DNA of 64,000 nucleotides, taken from the NCBI GenBank assembly GCA_945643635.1, contig CALZFC010000035.1, forward strand, positions 1,995,501 through 2,059,500, written 5' to 3'. Below are positions 48,029 to 59,940 of the stretch, one piece after another. Made by a program: the position numbers and the translations under genes. The DNA comes from Allodiplogaster sudhausi. Taxonomy: Eukaryota; Nematoda; Chromadorea; Rhabditida; Diplogasteridae. Position 1 is the first letter of the stretch; every line of letters begins with the position of its first letter. The notes under the pieces are model-generated. The model did not search any database. It was not told where the DNA came from and was given only the letters and a program-made list of their open reading frames with translations.

Positions 48029-49210
48029 GAAGAAGAAGTTCGGAAGCAATCCTTAATTAATTAATTACACAAAATGACCTCGTCCACACAATAAAATTCA
48101 GATATGTACAATGAATGCCTCTGCCCTTGACACATTCGTAATGTTCCTTCATCACATTCTTGCTAAGGCTGCAAGAATAAACATCTTATGTTGTTTTTTA
48201 CTCAATTTTATTCATTATATCTTCAAGGTTTAGGCATTTTAATCGCTAATTTCTTACTCACAGTAAAGAATAAATTGAACACAATAAAAGACTTGAAGTG
48301 TTGTCAGTAGGAAGAAAGGGAAGGCAAGACATTTCAGTTGCACAAAATGCCACGGCCTTCAATGGAAGCAGCATTCACAATTAACTCTAATTAGATTTTT
48401 TTTCTTCTCCTTGCTGTACTTCATTAGGAGTTTCTTTTTTCGCAAGCAACATGGCAGCGTGTGAGATAGCATACAGTTACAAGTTTATACCACTATCAGG
48501 GACTGGGCCCGGTGGATGAAGGCACGGAGGTCAAACGCATCGGCTTTCATGCATGAGACAGTGCCCTGAAAGAATTCAGGAGCACATATTAATAATCGCG
48601 AAATGTCATCTTCTGGTTAATGTCAAATAATTACAGGTAGTACCATCGATGTGAAGGATTTATTTATGTTACTCGCTGTTCTGCAGAAGCGATGAGAACG
48701 ATTAACAGAGAATAGGGGCTTTTCCTAATCCAAACCACCCAACGAGGGAGCATATCACAAAAACAATCACCATATAGAATTTTGTGGGTTTTTTCAACAA
48801 AAATGATAAAAAATCAGTTTATCGTTTGCTTTATTTATTCTTTTGAAGGAAGCACCATTAATTAACGGGAAGTGAAAATTTTACATACTAGTTCACTCTA
48901 ACGCAAAAAATAATTTGAATTCAGGTGAGCGTTTCTTTGTCTTCACATTGTTCGCTTTGATTGAACTTTTAATGATTCCTTCTAAATAACGCAATCAACG
49001 AAGACCATTGTTCCAGAGAGTGTAATCTTCAAAACGTTTGCTTTTTTGTTCTCATCAACAAGCTCAACAGCTTACATCAAACATCTTTATACTATTTCAT
49101 CCCAGAGAGAGAGACAATTTATCACGGAATAGCAAGCAGAGATGATGCATACGGGAACAATGAGGTACAGTGGGTGGTGGTCGAAGAGGATGACTAGGGC
49201 GGGCCGTTGA
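48029..49210. other. 3' flank and intergenic DNA
   Basis: AATAAA at 48090-48095 follows the VWA gene stop. The rest is AT-rich with no exon that I can support. Confidence 0.5.
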
Positions 49211-49806
49211 TTAGTAGGGCGATGGTGCTGCGGCAGCTGCGCCGTAGCCTGAGGAAGGCGCCGCCGCCGGCTGGCAGTATCCGCCACCGTAGTAGCCTGC
49301 GTGGTAGTAGGCAGGGAAGAAGTGCTCGCACGAGCCGGACGACGAGGAGGAGGACGAGCAACGGCGTCGATGGCACTTGCCGCAGCGGCGGTGGTGGCGG
49401 CGGCGGCAGCGACGGCACCGCGGCGGACGAGAGTGGCACTTGCACTTGCACTAGAATTAGGTTTAGTATTTCGCAGAATTCATCTGGAACTCGATCATTC
49501 ACGATAATTACTTGTCTTATATTTAAGAATATCTTGTATCCAAGTTTCCTTTAATTTGTTGCGAGAACTCAATAAAGACAGTGGATTTGTAAAAAAAAAA
49601 GAACAAAAACGAACCGATTTACGCTTCGGCTTGGACTTCTTGCAGTGCTCAACACTGCCGGACGAGGAAGACGACGAGGAGGACGAGACGGACTTGCTCG
49701 GCTTCGAGCATGACTTGCTCTCAGAGGACGACGACTTGCTGCGCCACGCGCCTGCCGCCACGACGGCGACGCAAAGGGCAAGGAGAATCAAGACAGACGT
49801 ACGCAT
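49211..49806 (-). CDS. Secreted Ser/Lys/Cys-rich protein (gene A of a divergent pair)
   Basis: Two exons, 49615-49806 and 49211-49450, give 143 residues. The start is followed by a clear signal peptide (MRTSVLILLALCVAVVAAGA), then serine-rich SKSSSSESKSCSKPS, a long Ser run, a basic Cys-rich block (CKCHSRPPRCRRCRRRHHRR then CGKCHRRRC), a second Ser run with SGSCEHFF, and a Tyr/Gly/Ala tail (YYGGGYCQPAA ... SPY). The intron uses a GTTCGT donor in phase 0, at the same relative place as gene B. The family is unknown to me. Composition suggests an extracellular matrix, cuticle, adhesive or host-interface protein; this is inference. Confidence 0.75.
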
Positions 49807-50770
49807 CCTGGAGAAGAAAACATGACGTCATCTTCACATCACAACTTACTTCAGTTCCTTAGAAAGTCTGCCCGATTTCAGGCAATCTTTTGATACTGAC
49901 CAAAATATCAAAAGCGTAACTCTTAACGTTATCTACATTGAATTAATAAATAGTTAAGAAGTTTGGGGAAGAGCAAAAAAAAGTTGGAAGAAATTTAATT
50001 TGACGAAAAAAGGACTGTTAACTGACTGACTGCTGATGGCCACTCAGTCAGAGCGGCCTTTTTATTGGCAGGCGGTCGTCGCTCTGTTGTGTCTGCTTCG
50101 AGCAAGAAGAGACGTGTCGCATTTAGGAGAGAACGCAATCGGCGTCGACCTTTCACGCCGTCAATAATGATGGCCAGTCTTTGACAGTCTCGTCGACTTG
50201 ATTCCAGACGGTATATAGAAGAAAATGGAAGAGGGGGCGGAACTTGCAAGGGTGCCTGAAAAAGGTGGACTTTTCTCATTAAAGTGTGCATCCTCTTTTC
50301 TAGCTACTTCTTTGCTTTGAAAGACGTTTTCATCACTTAACTTGTCTAATTGCGTTGATTGGAAAATGGACGCTAAAACTGAGTCATTCTAATTGTAAGT
50401 TCACTTCTGAAGTACTTTCAACTTTGCAAAAACCGTATGCCGAAAGTAATAATCAACAAAATTTACTGATTGAAAGTAATTTGCAAAAAAAAAATCTTTG
50501 AAACAGTCTTCCGAATTCGGTGATTCAAAGAATTCAGATTTTGAAAGGCGACTTTAAAGTTTAAATAAATGTGTATTACGCGCTATACTAATAAGGGAAG
50601 TCTCTCAAGTGGTAAAATTTTTTAAACATGATCTACTTTATGTCAATATGGTGATTTCTGAAAATTGGTGCTAGATCTACTTACTCGATGACTCCTATCA
50701 AAAAAGGAAGTGGATTTGGATACTAAAAGCTTTGTGGCCACTCGAGAGATTCTTCCATTGTAAGGAGGAC
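49807..50770. promoter_or_regulatory. Shared upstream region of the divergent Ser/Cys-rich pair
   Basis: 964 bp separate the two start codons, so one region probably serves both genes. TATATAG at about 50213 reads as CTATATA on the minus strand. No single control motif can be singled out. Confidence 0.35.
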
Positions 50771-52463
50771 ATGCGTCTGTCACTGGCGGGCTGCGTCACT
50801 GTCGTGCTCGTCGTGCTGACCCTCGCCGACGCCGTCGACGGTCACCGCCGCCGCTGCCGCCATGGCTGCCACTGCGCCTCGTGCTCCTCGTCATCATCAG
50901 AGTCGTGGGAGCGACGGGTTCGCCACCTATTTTTTTCACTAAAGTAACTACTAAAACACGGCTTTTAAAAAAATAAAAATAAAATCCGTTGAGGCATAAA
51001 AAATATATGCGAATCTCCGGCAGTGAAGGTAAAATAAAAGATATGTCACGTAGTCTTCCGCGTCTTTTTGCACTTTTTATTAAAGCAGAATTACTATATG
51101 TTGAAAAGAGCACGTCGTAACTCAAAAGTGTAATCTGTCAGGGCGCAAATTCAGGAAATATCGAGAGAGAGAAAACGGCTAAATATCTGAGAAAGAAGTG
51201 TGAGTAATGTAATGGTTTTCAGAAGAAGAACCACCGCTTCAACCACGCCTGCTCGTCCTCGTCGTGCGAGTCTCTCGAGCATTTCCGCTCGCCCGTCTTT
51301 CCCCTTCCGATTCATCACTGCGCTCCGCCGCCAGTGTTCTGTCAGCAAAGAGGCTTCTTCTTTTTTACAACGACAAGAATTTTAGATTTTCTTACAATAA
51401 CAAAAAAAATTGTGATCTAAAATTACACAAAATTTATCTAAAATTTAAAACTTATATTAGACATAATTTTTCTTCTTCTTCCCATCATTGGATGTATCCA
51501 GTAAGAGAAGCGTGAGGATATTTTTTTTCCAGATCCACGACCAATTCCCGTGGCGCCAGCGCCGCGTCCAATCTTCTCGCCACCAAATGGCTATCCTAGC
51601 GGCGGGAATGCATTCTATGGCGCCTCTTCGTACTCTCGTGGAGGTCATAGTTCTCTCTCTCGCTCGCTCTCGCTTTCTCTCTGCTCTCTCTTTCTCTCTC
51701 TCTCCCTCTCTCGCTCCCTCTGTCTCTCACCCTCTCTCGCTCACTCTCTCTAGTACTATCTCACTCTGGTATCTCACTCTATTCACTCCCAATCTCATTT
51801 TATATCTACATATTTGTTCTCTTTAAAGCAATGCAGAACATTTGTGAAAATATATTATGATTTGTTCAGTTGAAATTTATTCCGGAATCGATTTTTCGTT
51901 CCTATCCAGGAGCCACCAGCAACGACGCGAAGAAGGAAGAGCCCGTGGTTGCTGCGCCCGTCGAGGACGTCCTTCCGGCACGAGAGCCCGACGCGTCGGC
52001 TGCCAAATACGAGCAGCCAGAGCCGGCGCCAGCGCTCGCTCCCGTCATGCTACAGCAGGACGCGCCCGCGCCTGCCAGATACGAAGAGCAGCAGCAGCAG
52101 CCACAGCCAAAGATTCTGATCGTCCAGGCAAGTTTAAGAACGGCGATTAACATGATTTTCCTATTTTACGGCCCATTTTTCTATTTTACGGCCCGGTTAA
52201 CAAAATATCTTTTTAAAAAAAGTTAATAGAAGACTAGAATAAATATTTAAAAAAAATAATAATAAGAAAAATTAAAAAAAAAATTAAACTTGTTACAGCA
52301 ACCAGCGCCCGCGCCCGCGCCCGAGATGGCTCCCCTGGCGAGCGATCAGGAGACGGCCGCGTTCGCTGGCTATCAAGAGCAAGTCGGCAACGGCGGAGGA
52401 GGACAACCAGCCGCGGAGCAGCCACGTGTGGAGACCGTCTATGCCGGCTCTGCCTTTGACTAG
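50771..52463 (+). CDS. Secreted Ser/His/Cys- and Pro-rich protein (gene B of a divergent pair)
   Basis: Five exons join in frame to 252 residues: 50771-50917, 51223-51340, 51533-51643, 51910-52127 and 52299-52463. A signal peptide (MRLSLAGCVTVVLVVLTLAD) is followed by a basic Cys/His block (HRRRCRHGCHCASCSSSSSE), a second HACSSSSCESLEHF block, a Pro-rich part with PRPIPVAPAPRPIFSPP, and a Pro/Ala/Gln-rich tail with YEEQQQQPQP and an APAPAP repeat. It shares signal, RC-rich/Ser-run/EHF order and the phase-0 GTTCG donor with gene A, so the two are diverged paralogues. Intron 4 looks like a GC-AG intron (CAG|GCAAGT). I do not recognise the family. Confidence 0.75.
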
Positions 52464-53139
52464 AGCAAACACATTATTATTCAAAGTGCTGGTCTTTTTC
52501 CTGTAATCCTTCCAAATTTTTCCTTTAATTGAACACTTGTAATTATTAACTTTTCGATAAATCTTCTTTATTTCTTTATTTCTTTATTTTGTCAGCATGC
52601 TAACAAACGTGCCAGAAAAAGCAAGCATGAGCCTGTTGTAAAGGGCACTCACTATACTCCTTATCAGTGGATGATGCGTCATGAACGGGCGAGAACGAGA
52701 GAGAACATGAAAAAAGTGGTGAGAGAGGGAGAGGAGCTGGCGAGAGAGGATAGAGAGAGAGAGAGACAGCGAGAGACAGAGATCGAGACGAAAGAGATGG
52801 CGGCGGAGTGCGTACAAGGGAGTGGCTCTCCGCCAAGACCGCGCCAACCAGCCAACGACTTGCGTGACACCTATTAGACTGGCCGTCTCTGACGCGATTA
52901 TTATTAACGTGTGAGGACATGTTCTCCGAGTCTGTTCGTGGTGGAGCGCGGAGGAAGAGGAATGCCGGAGGGTCGACAGAACACAGTATTTATTCTCCCT
53001 CTAGCCATCCTTGCTCTGCCTCACAGTACTATTCCTCGCCGAATATTGAGAGCCAATTTCGTCATCAATTCAAGTCGTCATCAGTCCAAGAACATTTTGC
53101 TATAGAAATGTTGCCCAGCAGATCTCCCAGATTCCACTA

Positions 53140-53276
53140 TCTTTCTCTCTATTTTCTTTCTCATCCTCCCTCTCCCTCTTCTCCCTCGTCCTCTCTCTCT
53201 CTCTCTCTCTCGTTCTCTCTCGTCCTCTCTCTCTCACTCTCACTCTCTCGTTCTCTCTCGTCCTCTCTCTCTCGTC

Positions 53277-53309
<33 letters not shown>

Positions 53310-53385
53310 GTCCTCTCTCTCTCTCTTCTTTCTCTCTCCTTTCTCTCTCTCTCTCGCCCTCTCTCTCTCCCTCCCTCCTCCTCCA
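53140..53385. repeat. TC-rich tract
   Basis: About 245 bp of CTCTCT with CGTC interruptions; the long open frames over it on both strands are composition artefacts. Confidence 0.9.
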
Positions 53386-53743
53386 AGTGCTGTTGAGCAG
53401 CACCCGCTGCACGCTTTTCATTCGAAGAGCGAAGCGTGCGCCGGTCCAGCTCGGCAACACGAGGAACTCGACGGGGCCACCTCTTTCTGCAAGGCTTGGA
53501 GATGCCCCAATTATCAAAGTTGCCCGAGTCATCAACCGCATATTAAGGACTTTAAGGAGTAAAAACTCAATCTTGAATCCGTTCTATTTGGTCTAAAACA
53601 ATGTTGAGGTGGAATGGGATTTAGGGAGTCGAGACAAGCATAGTCAGACAAATTTAAATGGATTACGGTAAAGTTTCATGCTCCTTTAATCAGCCGACGA
53701 ATGCCAACCATGTTCCCCATGCTAAAGTTTAATTAGAAAACCG

Positions 53744-54049
53744 TCAATTAAAGAATGTGATATTTCGCTGCCTATTTCCTCTTGTCAAGAACGTTCCGAA
53801 GAGGTGATGACTGATACCATTTCCACTGCAGAGCTTCACAGGCTCTTTCTTCCAAACACATTTCACCCGCTTCTCCTGCCATTTCAGAGTGCGGGCAATT
53901 AGACTTTCTTGAAGAAGTCGCTGTTCTCTCGCGACTTGTTCAAGGAAGTCGTTTGTTTCAAGCTGCCATTCAGAAATTTTCATGTTCGTGCTTGTAATAG
54001 AAATAGTTGAAAAAACTAGGGTTTTTTTTAAGTGTTGTGGTGGTTGCAT
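53744..54049 (-). CDS. Possible small single-exon protein, unknown
   Basis: An uninterrupted 101-codon frame, Gln/Glu/Lys-rich and helical in its middle (ETNDFLEQVAREQRLLQESL), with no homology that I recognise. It lies between a low-complexity tract and the acetyltransferases. It could be chance, though composition is not biased like the shadow frames nearby. An internal Met (codon 23) is an alternative start. Confidence 0.25.
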   Translation of the reverse strand: MQPPQHLKKTLVFSTISITSTNMKISEWQLETNDFLEQVAREQRLLQESLIARTLKWQEKRVKCVWKKEPVKLCSGNGISHHLFGTFLTRGNRQRNITFFN

Positions 54050-54507
54050 ATGGAAGCTGCGGCATTTTATGCATCTTTAATTTATGTGTTTTTTTTTCTT
54101 AATTTTTAGCCGTTAAAACGTATCTGTATATATATATATACATAAGAATTTTTTCACACATATGCATTACAAATTCTACGTGTTTAGTCACATTCTCTTC
54201 AATTTCGTCACCATGTGAACGTTCTTATCAGCTGAAGCCCGTAGTGCTCGTTTGCCATTCGCGACATTCGCCTAGCTTGCATTCTAACTGTTTTCTCTAA
54301 AAAAAAAAGCTTTCCATTTAACCTTTTGGCAACTTTGTTCGTTCAACAACGATTTTATCTTCATTTTTCACAGAAAAAAACAACAAAATTTTAAACTAGA
54401 TCAATACGACACTATCCTAATCGATGTATGCGAAGAAAACAATATGTATGTATGTATACAATTTTTTTTTTACTTTTTAAAGCCTGATTGTTCATAAAAG
54501 CAATTAA

Positions 54508-55678
54508 TTAGAACAGCTTCAGATTTAGTTGCGAAGATGTCGTGCCATCGTTGCAGTGAAAGATTCGCTCGCCATGCTCGTCCATCCAGTCGGCGTGGAA
54601 GATTTCGTTGATGACCCCGTAGCCAAGCTTGGCGAAGAGCTTCAAAAAAATTTTCTATTAAAAAAAAATGTTTTTTTTTTTCTGTAAATTCTATTTGTCT
54701 ATGATTTTTTTGTTATACGAATTACTGGCCAAAATTAGAAAAAATCCGTGAATCCGACCGTTTGTGACGCGATTGAAGTGCACTCTGCAACGAGGCCTTG
54801 CACGCCGTCCTCGCTCATCTCAGACTCGTCCTCACGCAGAAGCCTGGCGGCGAGGCCTCGTCTACCGTACTCTGCTGATACCTAAAAACACTCGTCCAAT
54901 TTACAGTTAGACCGATAGAATTGATAAAAGTTCCTCCAAATTACAGCAAGACCGTCATAATTGATCAAGATCAGAGTCACCTACCGAGATTACACTGATA
55001 TAGTGCAGCTTCGAAATGGTTGACGGTACAAGGTCCCACAACTGAAAGATGGCGATTGAAATGCGTAGGATCGCTTCATTTTTAGATCAGTAAAAAAAAT
55101 AAATATTTAAATTCTATCGTACGTCTTTCTCAAGTGTGTCCAGAAGCCGTTTGATTGGTTTGTCACGGCGATCTTCCGGGAAATCAGAAATGTCTTTGTC
55201 CTTGTCGTCGTCTCGGCTAACATAGTGAGATAGGCGCACGCCGACGAAATTGCCGCTGGATTTTTTTTAAATCGTAATTTTTTTTTGATTTTTCGAAGGA
55301 AACCGTAATGCTAAAAGCAAACAAAGAAACAAAAAGTACCTTTTATCGACGAGTAACAATGATGTTCCTGATGTGAGCGCACTCGCTGCCACAACTGGAA
55401 AATGCAGAGGAAAATGAGCGTGTAATTTGATATCATAAAAATGTATGGAAAAATAATGTTTTTAAATTTTTAGTAAAAAATTAGTTTAAAAAAACTCATG
55501 GTTCCTATTGTCAAACCAAACTTGACAAACGCTAACAACGACACATGTTGGCACAATTGTCCGGGCCTACGCCCATCGAAACAGTCAACGGCTCGCGATC
55601 GACAAAGTTGTTGAGCAGGTAGCTAACGACCATTTCAATGTCTTCTCCGCAGCCATGCCGAATCACCAATCCGTCCAT
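54508..55678 (-). CDS. GNAT-family N-acetyltransferase, arylalkylamine-type (copy 1)
   Basis: Six exons: 55537-55678, 55340-55394, 55123-55255, 54985-55041, 54759-54881 and 54508-54639. Phases agree throughout, giving 180 residues. Start MDGLVIRHGCGEDIEMVV leads to the aaNAT-type signature FVDREPLTVSMGV. The acetyl-CoA motif is in VSAEYGRRGLAARLL (pattern R-x-x-G-x-A/G) and the domain ends with LFAKLGYGVINEIFHADW. The family transfers acetyl from acetyl-CoA to small amines or similar substrates in the cytosol; the substrate here is unknown. The first donor (GTTAGC) was chosen for phase. A 65-codon frame just upstream (55717-55914) may be a chance ORF or 5' leader. Confidence 0.75.
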
Positions 55679-56646
55679 ATTCAAATGCCTTTGTCCTCTG
55701 CAACTTTGGAAGGATTCTAAAAAAGCATCGATAATTCCAAGTTATTTTGGGGCAAGTCTTCCGTCCTCGAAATGACTGCACGTAAGGACATTTCATCTAG
55801 AATACTACATTCCAGAGCATCAACACATTTCTCGCGCGCTTCCATTACTCTTTGCGAGCGCGATCGAAAAGTGCGTAGTTGCTTCTGATTTCCAATGCAC
55901 AAATGTAATAGCATCTCGAAAGTAATTTTTTTTGTGATTATATTATTGAAAAAAAAATGCTTTTGAAAATCTTTTTTTCTTTCTGTTATTGATTTGGGAA
56001 AGAGATGAGGGTAAAAGCATAATTAGCATGATTATTACATAGGAAAGTCGCATTCTTGTCACGTGCTTTCGTATTGATCGTTAATGCAGCGGAAATAGAT
56101 AAAAAAGAAGAAGAGCGAAAGATGAGCGGCCCTTTGAAGACTCTTCTAACCATAGGCAAACAGAAGAGGGATGAGCAGACATATAGACACGGATCGCAGG
56201 TAAAACGTGAAGTTGACTTGGTATTCGGGTGAACCACCTTTTATTCAAATGTTTTCTGTATGTGCTGAATTACATTATTTCGCAACAATATACATATTTA
56301 TTTAATTTAATTACTAGAACACTTAAAGTAGTTTCCAACGTAACTGATACGTTTGAACTCGATGCACCAGTTTTCTCCTTGGATCTGACCGAGGAGGTAC
56401 ATAGCTAGATGTCATTCATATTGGCTTCTTGGAAAGTTTATCTCAACGACTATTCAACTTGTATTTTTTTTGAAAAGCAAATTGTGTCCTTATAAAGCAA
56501 CAAAAGAAGAAAAAAGATTTCGGCCTTCATTATAAAGCCATGAACAGAAATAAACAAGTACAGAAAATATAAATAAAGAGTGAAAATGCCAAAAGTATTT
56601 TTTCGTAATAATAGCTTGAATTGTCTCGTGACAAAATGTATACAAT
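55679..56646. other. Spacer between the two acetyltransferases
   Basis: AT-rich with no family match. Minus-strand open frames at 55717-55914 and 55986-56237 are unsupported. Confidence 0.4.
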
Positions 56647-58428
56647 CTAGAAAAGCTTGATGTTCAGCTGCGTCGATGTCGTGCCGTCGCTGCAATGAAA
56701 GATGCGCTCGCCACGCTCGTCCTTCCAGTCGGCGTGGAAGATTTCGCTGATGACGACGTAGCCAAGCTTTTCGAAGAGCTGAAAGAATCGTGGAACAGAT
56801 TTTAGACGAAAGTATGTACCGTATTTTCTCTATTAGTGCCCCTCCCTCTATAAGAACCCCCCCCCCCTCCCCCTCCCATAGTCTAATACCTCGGCTCGAG
56901 ACATATGTACCTCAAATGGATCCTGGAGGCATGGGATGCTCTTCCCAATGAAATTATTACATATTAATTCAAAAGCCACGGTAAAACGGATATTCCGGTG
57001 TTGATTCCATTCAAGATGATTTACATCTTTTTTTAAAGAATAAATATTGTTAGCTAACTTTTAGTTAATCACTTTGAAAAATAGTACCCCTTCCTCTAAT
57101 AGAACCCCCTCCCCCTTTAATAGTGCTCCCTCTCGCATGGAAATTGAAAAATAATACCCCGGGGGTACTAATTGAGAAAATACGCTAAATGTATATTCGT
57201 AGAATAGTGTGAATGGGCAGTTTATGTTGTACATATTTTAGGTCTTCGAAAAAAACGATAATAAATAAACATACAATAGGCAAGCATGCCAACCTTCTGC
57301 GACGCGACAGCAGTCGATTCGGCGACGTATCCATCGATGCCGTCCGCCCGCAGCTCAGCCTCGTCCTCGGTGAGCAGCCTTGTGCACAGGCCACGTCTAC
57401 AGTACGCTGGTGACACCTGGAAATGATCTACCGAAATGTAACTGGTCAAGTTGTCCCTTTACAGCAATCAAAACAATTTATAATTCCACATCACGAACCG
57501 AAATGATGCTGATGTAGAGCAGCTTGTTGTGGGTGCATGGAAGTCGGTTGAATAACTAAAGAAAGAAATCAAGAATAATTCATAAGTCTTATTTTAAAAA
57601 ATCTTCAGTATAAGTGTAAGAAAAAAAGCGTAAATCTCACATCTTCCTCGAGATTCTGGAGCAGCTACTCGATCGGCCGGCCACGGTGATATTCGGGAAA
57701 GTCGGGCAGCTCGTCCACCTCCGCTTTCCATTCAATGTCGTAGGAGAGACGAACGCCGACGAGCGAGCCGCTTCTGAAAAATACCTAGCAATTTTACTTT
57801 TATTTTTTGGAAAGTGACATTTGAACAATTTTTTTCCTTCTTTTTTTTCGTCAAAAGCAACCAACCTCTCATCAATGAGCAGCAGCGACTTTCCAGAAGA
57901 GAGCGGCCTCGTCACCAGATCTGCAAGATAAGCAGAACATCTGATTAGGTAATATTTGGAAGAAAAAAACAAACGGAATAATACACAGGTCTATTGTCCG
58001 CTTTCAAGTGCCTAGATAGAGCAGGAATTGGCGCATGTTCTATGTATGTATTTTTCAAAGGAATTTTTCCCATTCTGACATGTCGACCAGCTCTTTTATA
58101 GAATTTCCATGCCTTAGAACCTTACATTCATGTTCCTCATATCCTAAAACCCTTGTGTGCATGATTTGTGGTAGATTGAAAAATGAAAATATTTTGACCC
58201 CCGCAACTAGGATAGCACCGCCCGCAAATAGCATGCGCCGATAGAAACGATATCATCGACATACAGAAAAAAGGAAACTTGCATTGGAAACTAGAAGTTC
58301 TCGCATTCGTCTGCTCGCATGCCGAGAGCCACATTCAACGGCTCGCGCTCGATAAAGTAGTCGAGCAAGAAGCGAAGGACGACTTCGAGGTCGGCGAGAG
58401 ATGCGCGACGAATCGTCAAGCCGTCCAT
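56647..58428 (-). pseudogene. GNAT-family N-acetyltransferase, arylalkylamine-type (copy 2, damaged)
   Basis: Tandem paralogue of copy 1 with the same exon lengths: 57866-57920, 57641-57773, 57499-57555, 57294-57416 and 56647-56778, plus a first exon from ATG at 58428. Motifs are kept: FIEREPLNVALGM, VSPAYCRRGLCTRLL, LFEKLGYVVISEIFHADW. Two lesions are seen. A TAG interrupts RGRPIE/LLQNLEED at about 57671. The first exon runs into TAG at 58291-58293, with no GT at the place of the copy-1 donor (CAATGC instead of GTTAGC). Unless other splice forms exist, the product is truncated. Confidence 0.65.
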
Positions 58429-59940
58429 GCTGCTCCAGCAGCTTTATCACTCAATCTCCAGCTACAATACACAAATGGTAAGTTGTTTTAGCAGTTGTAC
58501 AGGCTAAACGAGTTTATTCCACAATCAGCGACTGGTCCCGGTGGGTGAATGCAAAGTCAATTTAGGATAGTGCAATAATTGTAGGGCCCTACACATGATA
58601 AAGACACTTAAAAGATAAAGCTAAAAGCAAAGAAAGCAAAACGCGGATGTAAATATTAAGCAGGGCTCGAACAAAATGAAGGAAAAGTTAAAAAAAAAAT
58701 CGAAAGGAGAAAGCAGAACGCAAACTTGCATACTTTTCATGCACTGGCGAAGTGCCGTATGAACGCGAAGTACTTTTATCTCGCAGAAGTGAACTTCGAG
58801 GCCGAGCAAGGCATGCGTTAATAATGCGAGAGAAAGGGAGCGAGCGAGAGGAAGATGGGAAGAGAGAGAGAGAGAAAGAGAGAGAGTGGGAGAGAGAAAG
58901 ACAGGAGCGAGAGAGAGAGGAGAGAAAAAAAGAGACGGAGAAGAAGATACATATATAAAGAGAACGAGTGCGCGAAAAGTATGTGTGTCACGCGAGCCAG
59001 TGGCTATCAGTTTACACCTGTCGCTTTTTGCGATCAAGTGCTCACAGTTAGAGGAGTGCAATTCTTATTCATTTTTCAACACCAATGACTTTTGATCGAC
59101 TATGATGGACACGCTTACTGTTAGTTACATATATTTTTCTTATTTTCGTGGTGTCAGAAATACTTAAACATCGATTTTCTCCTCAATCCGGCGTTGCAAA
59201 GAATTCCGATAGCTTTGTTGAGGACATTGCAACTCACTTTCAAAGTCTCGAACGATCGAGAATCATTTTAATACGAGAAAAAAAAGCACAATTCACGGGT
59301 GGATTTTTCTAAAAATATTTAACAAAAAAAAGAGTTCAGGCACAATCATAAGTCTTGAGACATTTTAAAAGTTTTATAAACAAATTTAAATGGAAAGTTG
59401 AAAAAAGTCGAAGACAGATGCTATATTTAATAGGAGAGAAAGGCCTTGGTAAACGAAATAAAGCCCAATGGAATATGACACCGTAACCGGGAATGTATGA
59501 GGTGAAGCTGTGGAAAACGAGTGTAAGGAACGATCAAAGATAGCATGATAATTTGTAAACAAGAAAAATGTATCCATCGTTGCTTCTAAATCGAGTAAGT
59601 AACCAGGAGTAATGCTTATCTTTTTGACTATTAATGGTAGTATTCCGGAATGTGCTGGCCATATTATTCGACTAGTAAAAAAATTATTAAAAGTCACAAC
59701 GGTTCGTCTGGTGATGATCACGAGGAAATAATAATCATATACATATTTTGATATTACCGTATGCATTTCACGAAGGAAGAGCCAAGTGGAGGCACACATG
59801 CATTTTCAGCATACATATATACGCAGAGAGATGAAGATGGCTCCTGGGCTTCTGACTTTTTTCCGTCGAATCGATGAGAGAAGAATCGAACGAATCGATA
59901 TTAGTCTTATTATATTGATTGATTGGGAGATCTATGTATG
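58429..59940. other. Intergenic, GA tract
   Basis: 58820-58960 is GA-rich; the remainder is AT-rich. No exon is supported. Confidence 0.5.

Larger units (their letters stand above)
52464..54507. other. Low-complexity intergenic DNA with a possible small exon
   Basis: 52690-52790 is GA-rich and 53140-53385 is a long TC-rich tract. After a pyrimidine-rich acceptor-like run, about 53401-53562 reads HPLHAFHSKSEACAGPARQH and on to FKE then stop, containing CKAWRCPNYQSC. This may be a 3' exon of a small Cys-containing secreted protein; upstream exons near 52919-53120 are unclear. Confidence 0.3.

Noticed and set aside
53161..53596. 225- and 126-codon overlapping frames at the TC tract
   Set aside because: Artefact of the CTCTCT tract; only the short non-repetitive end (about 53401-53562) was kept, at low confidence.
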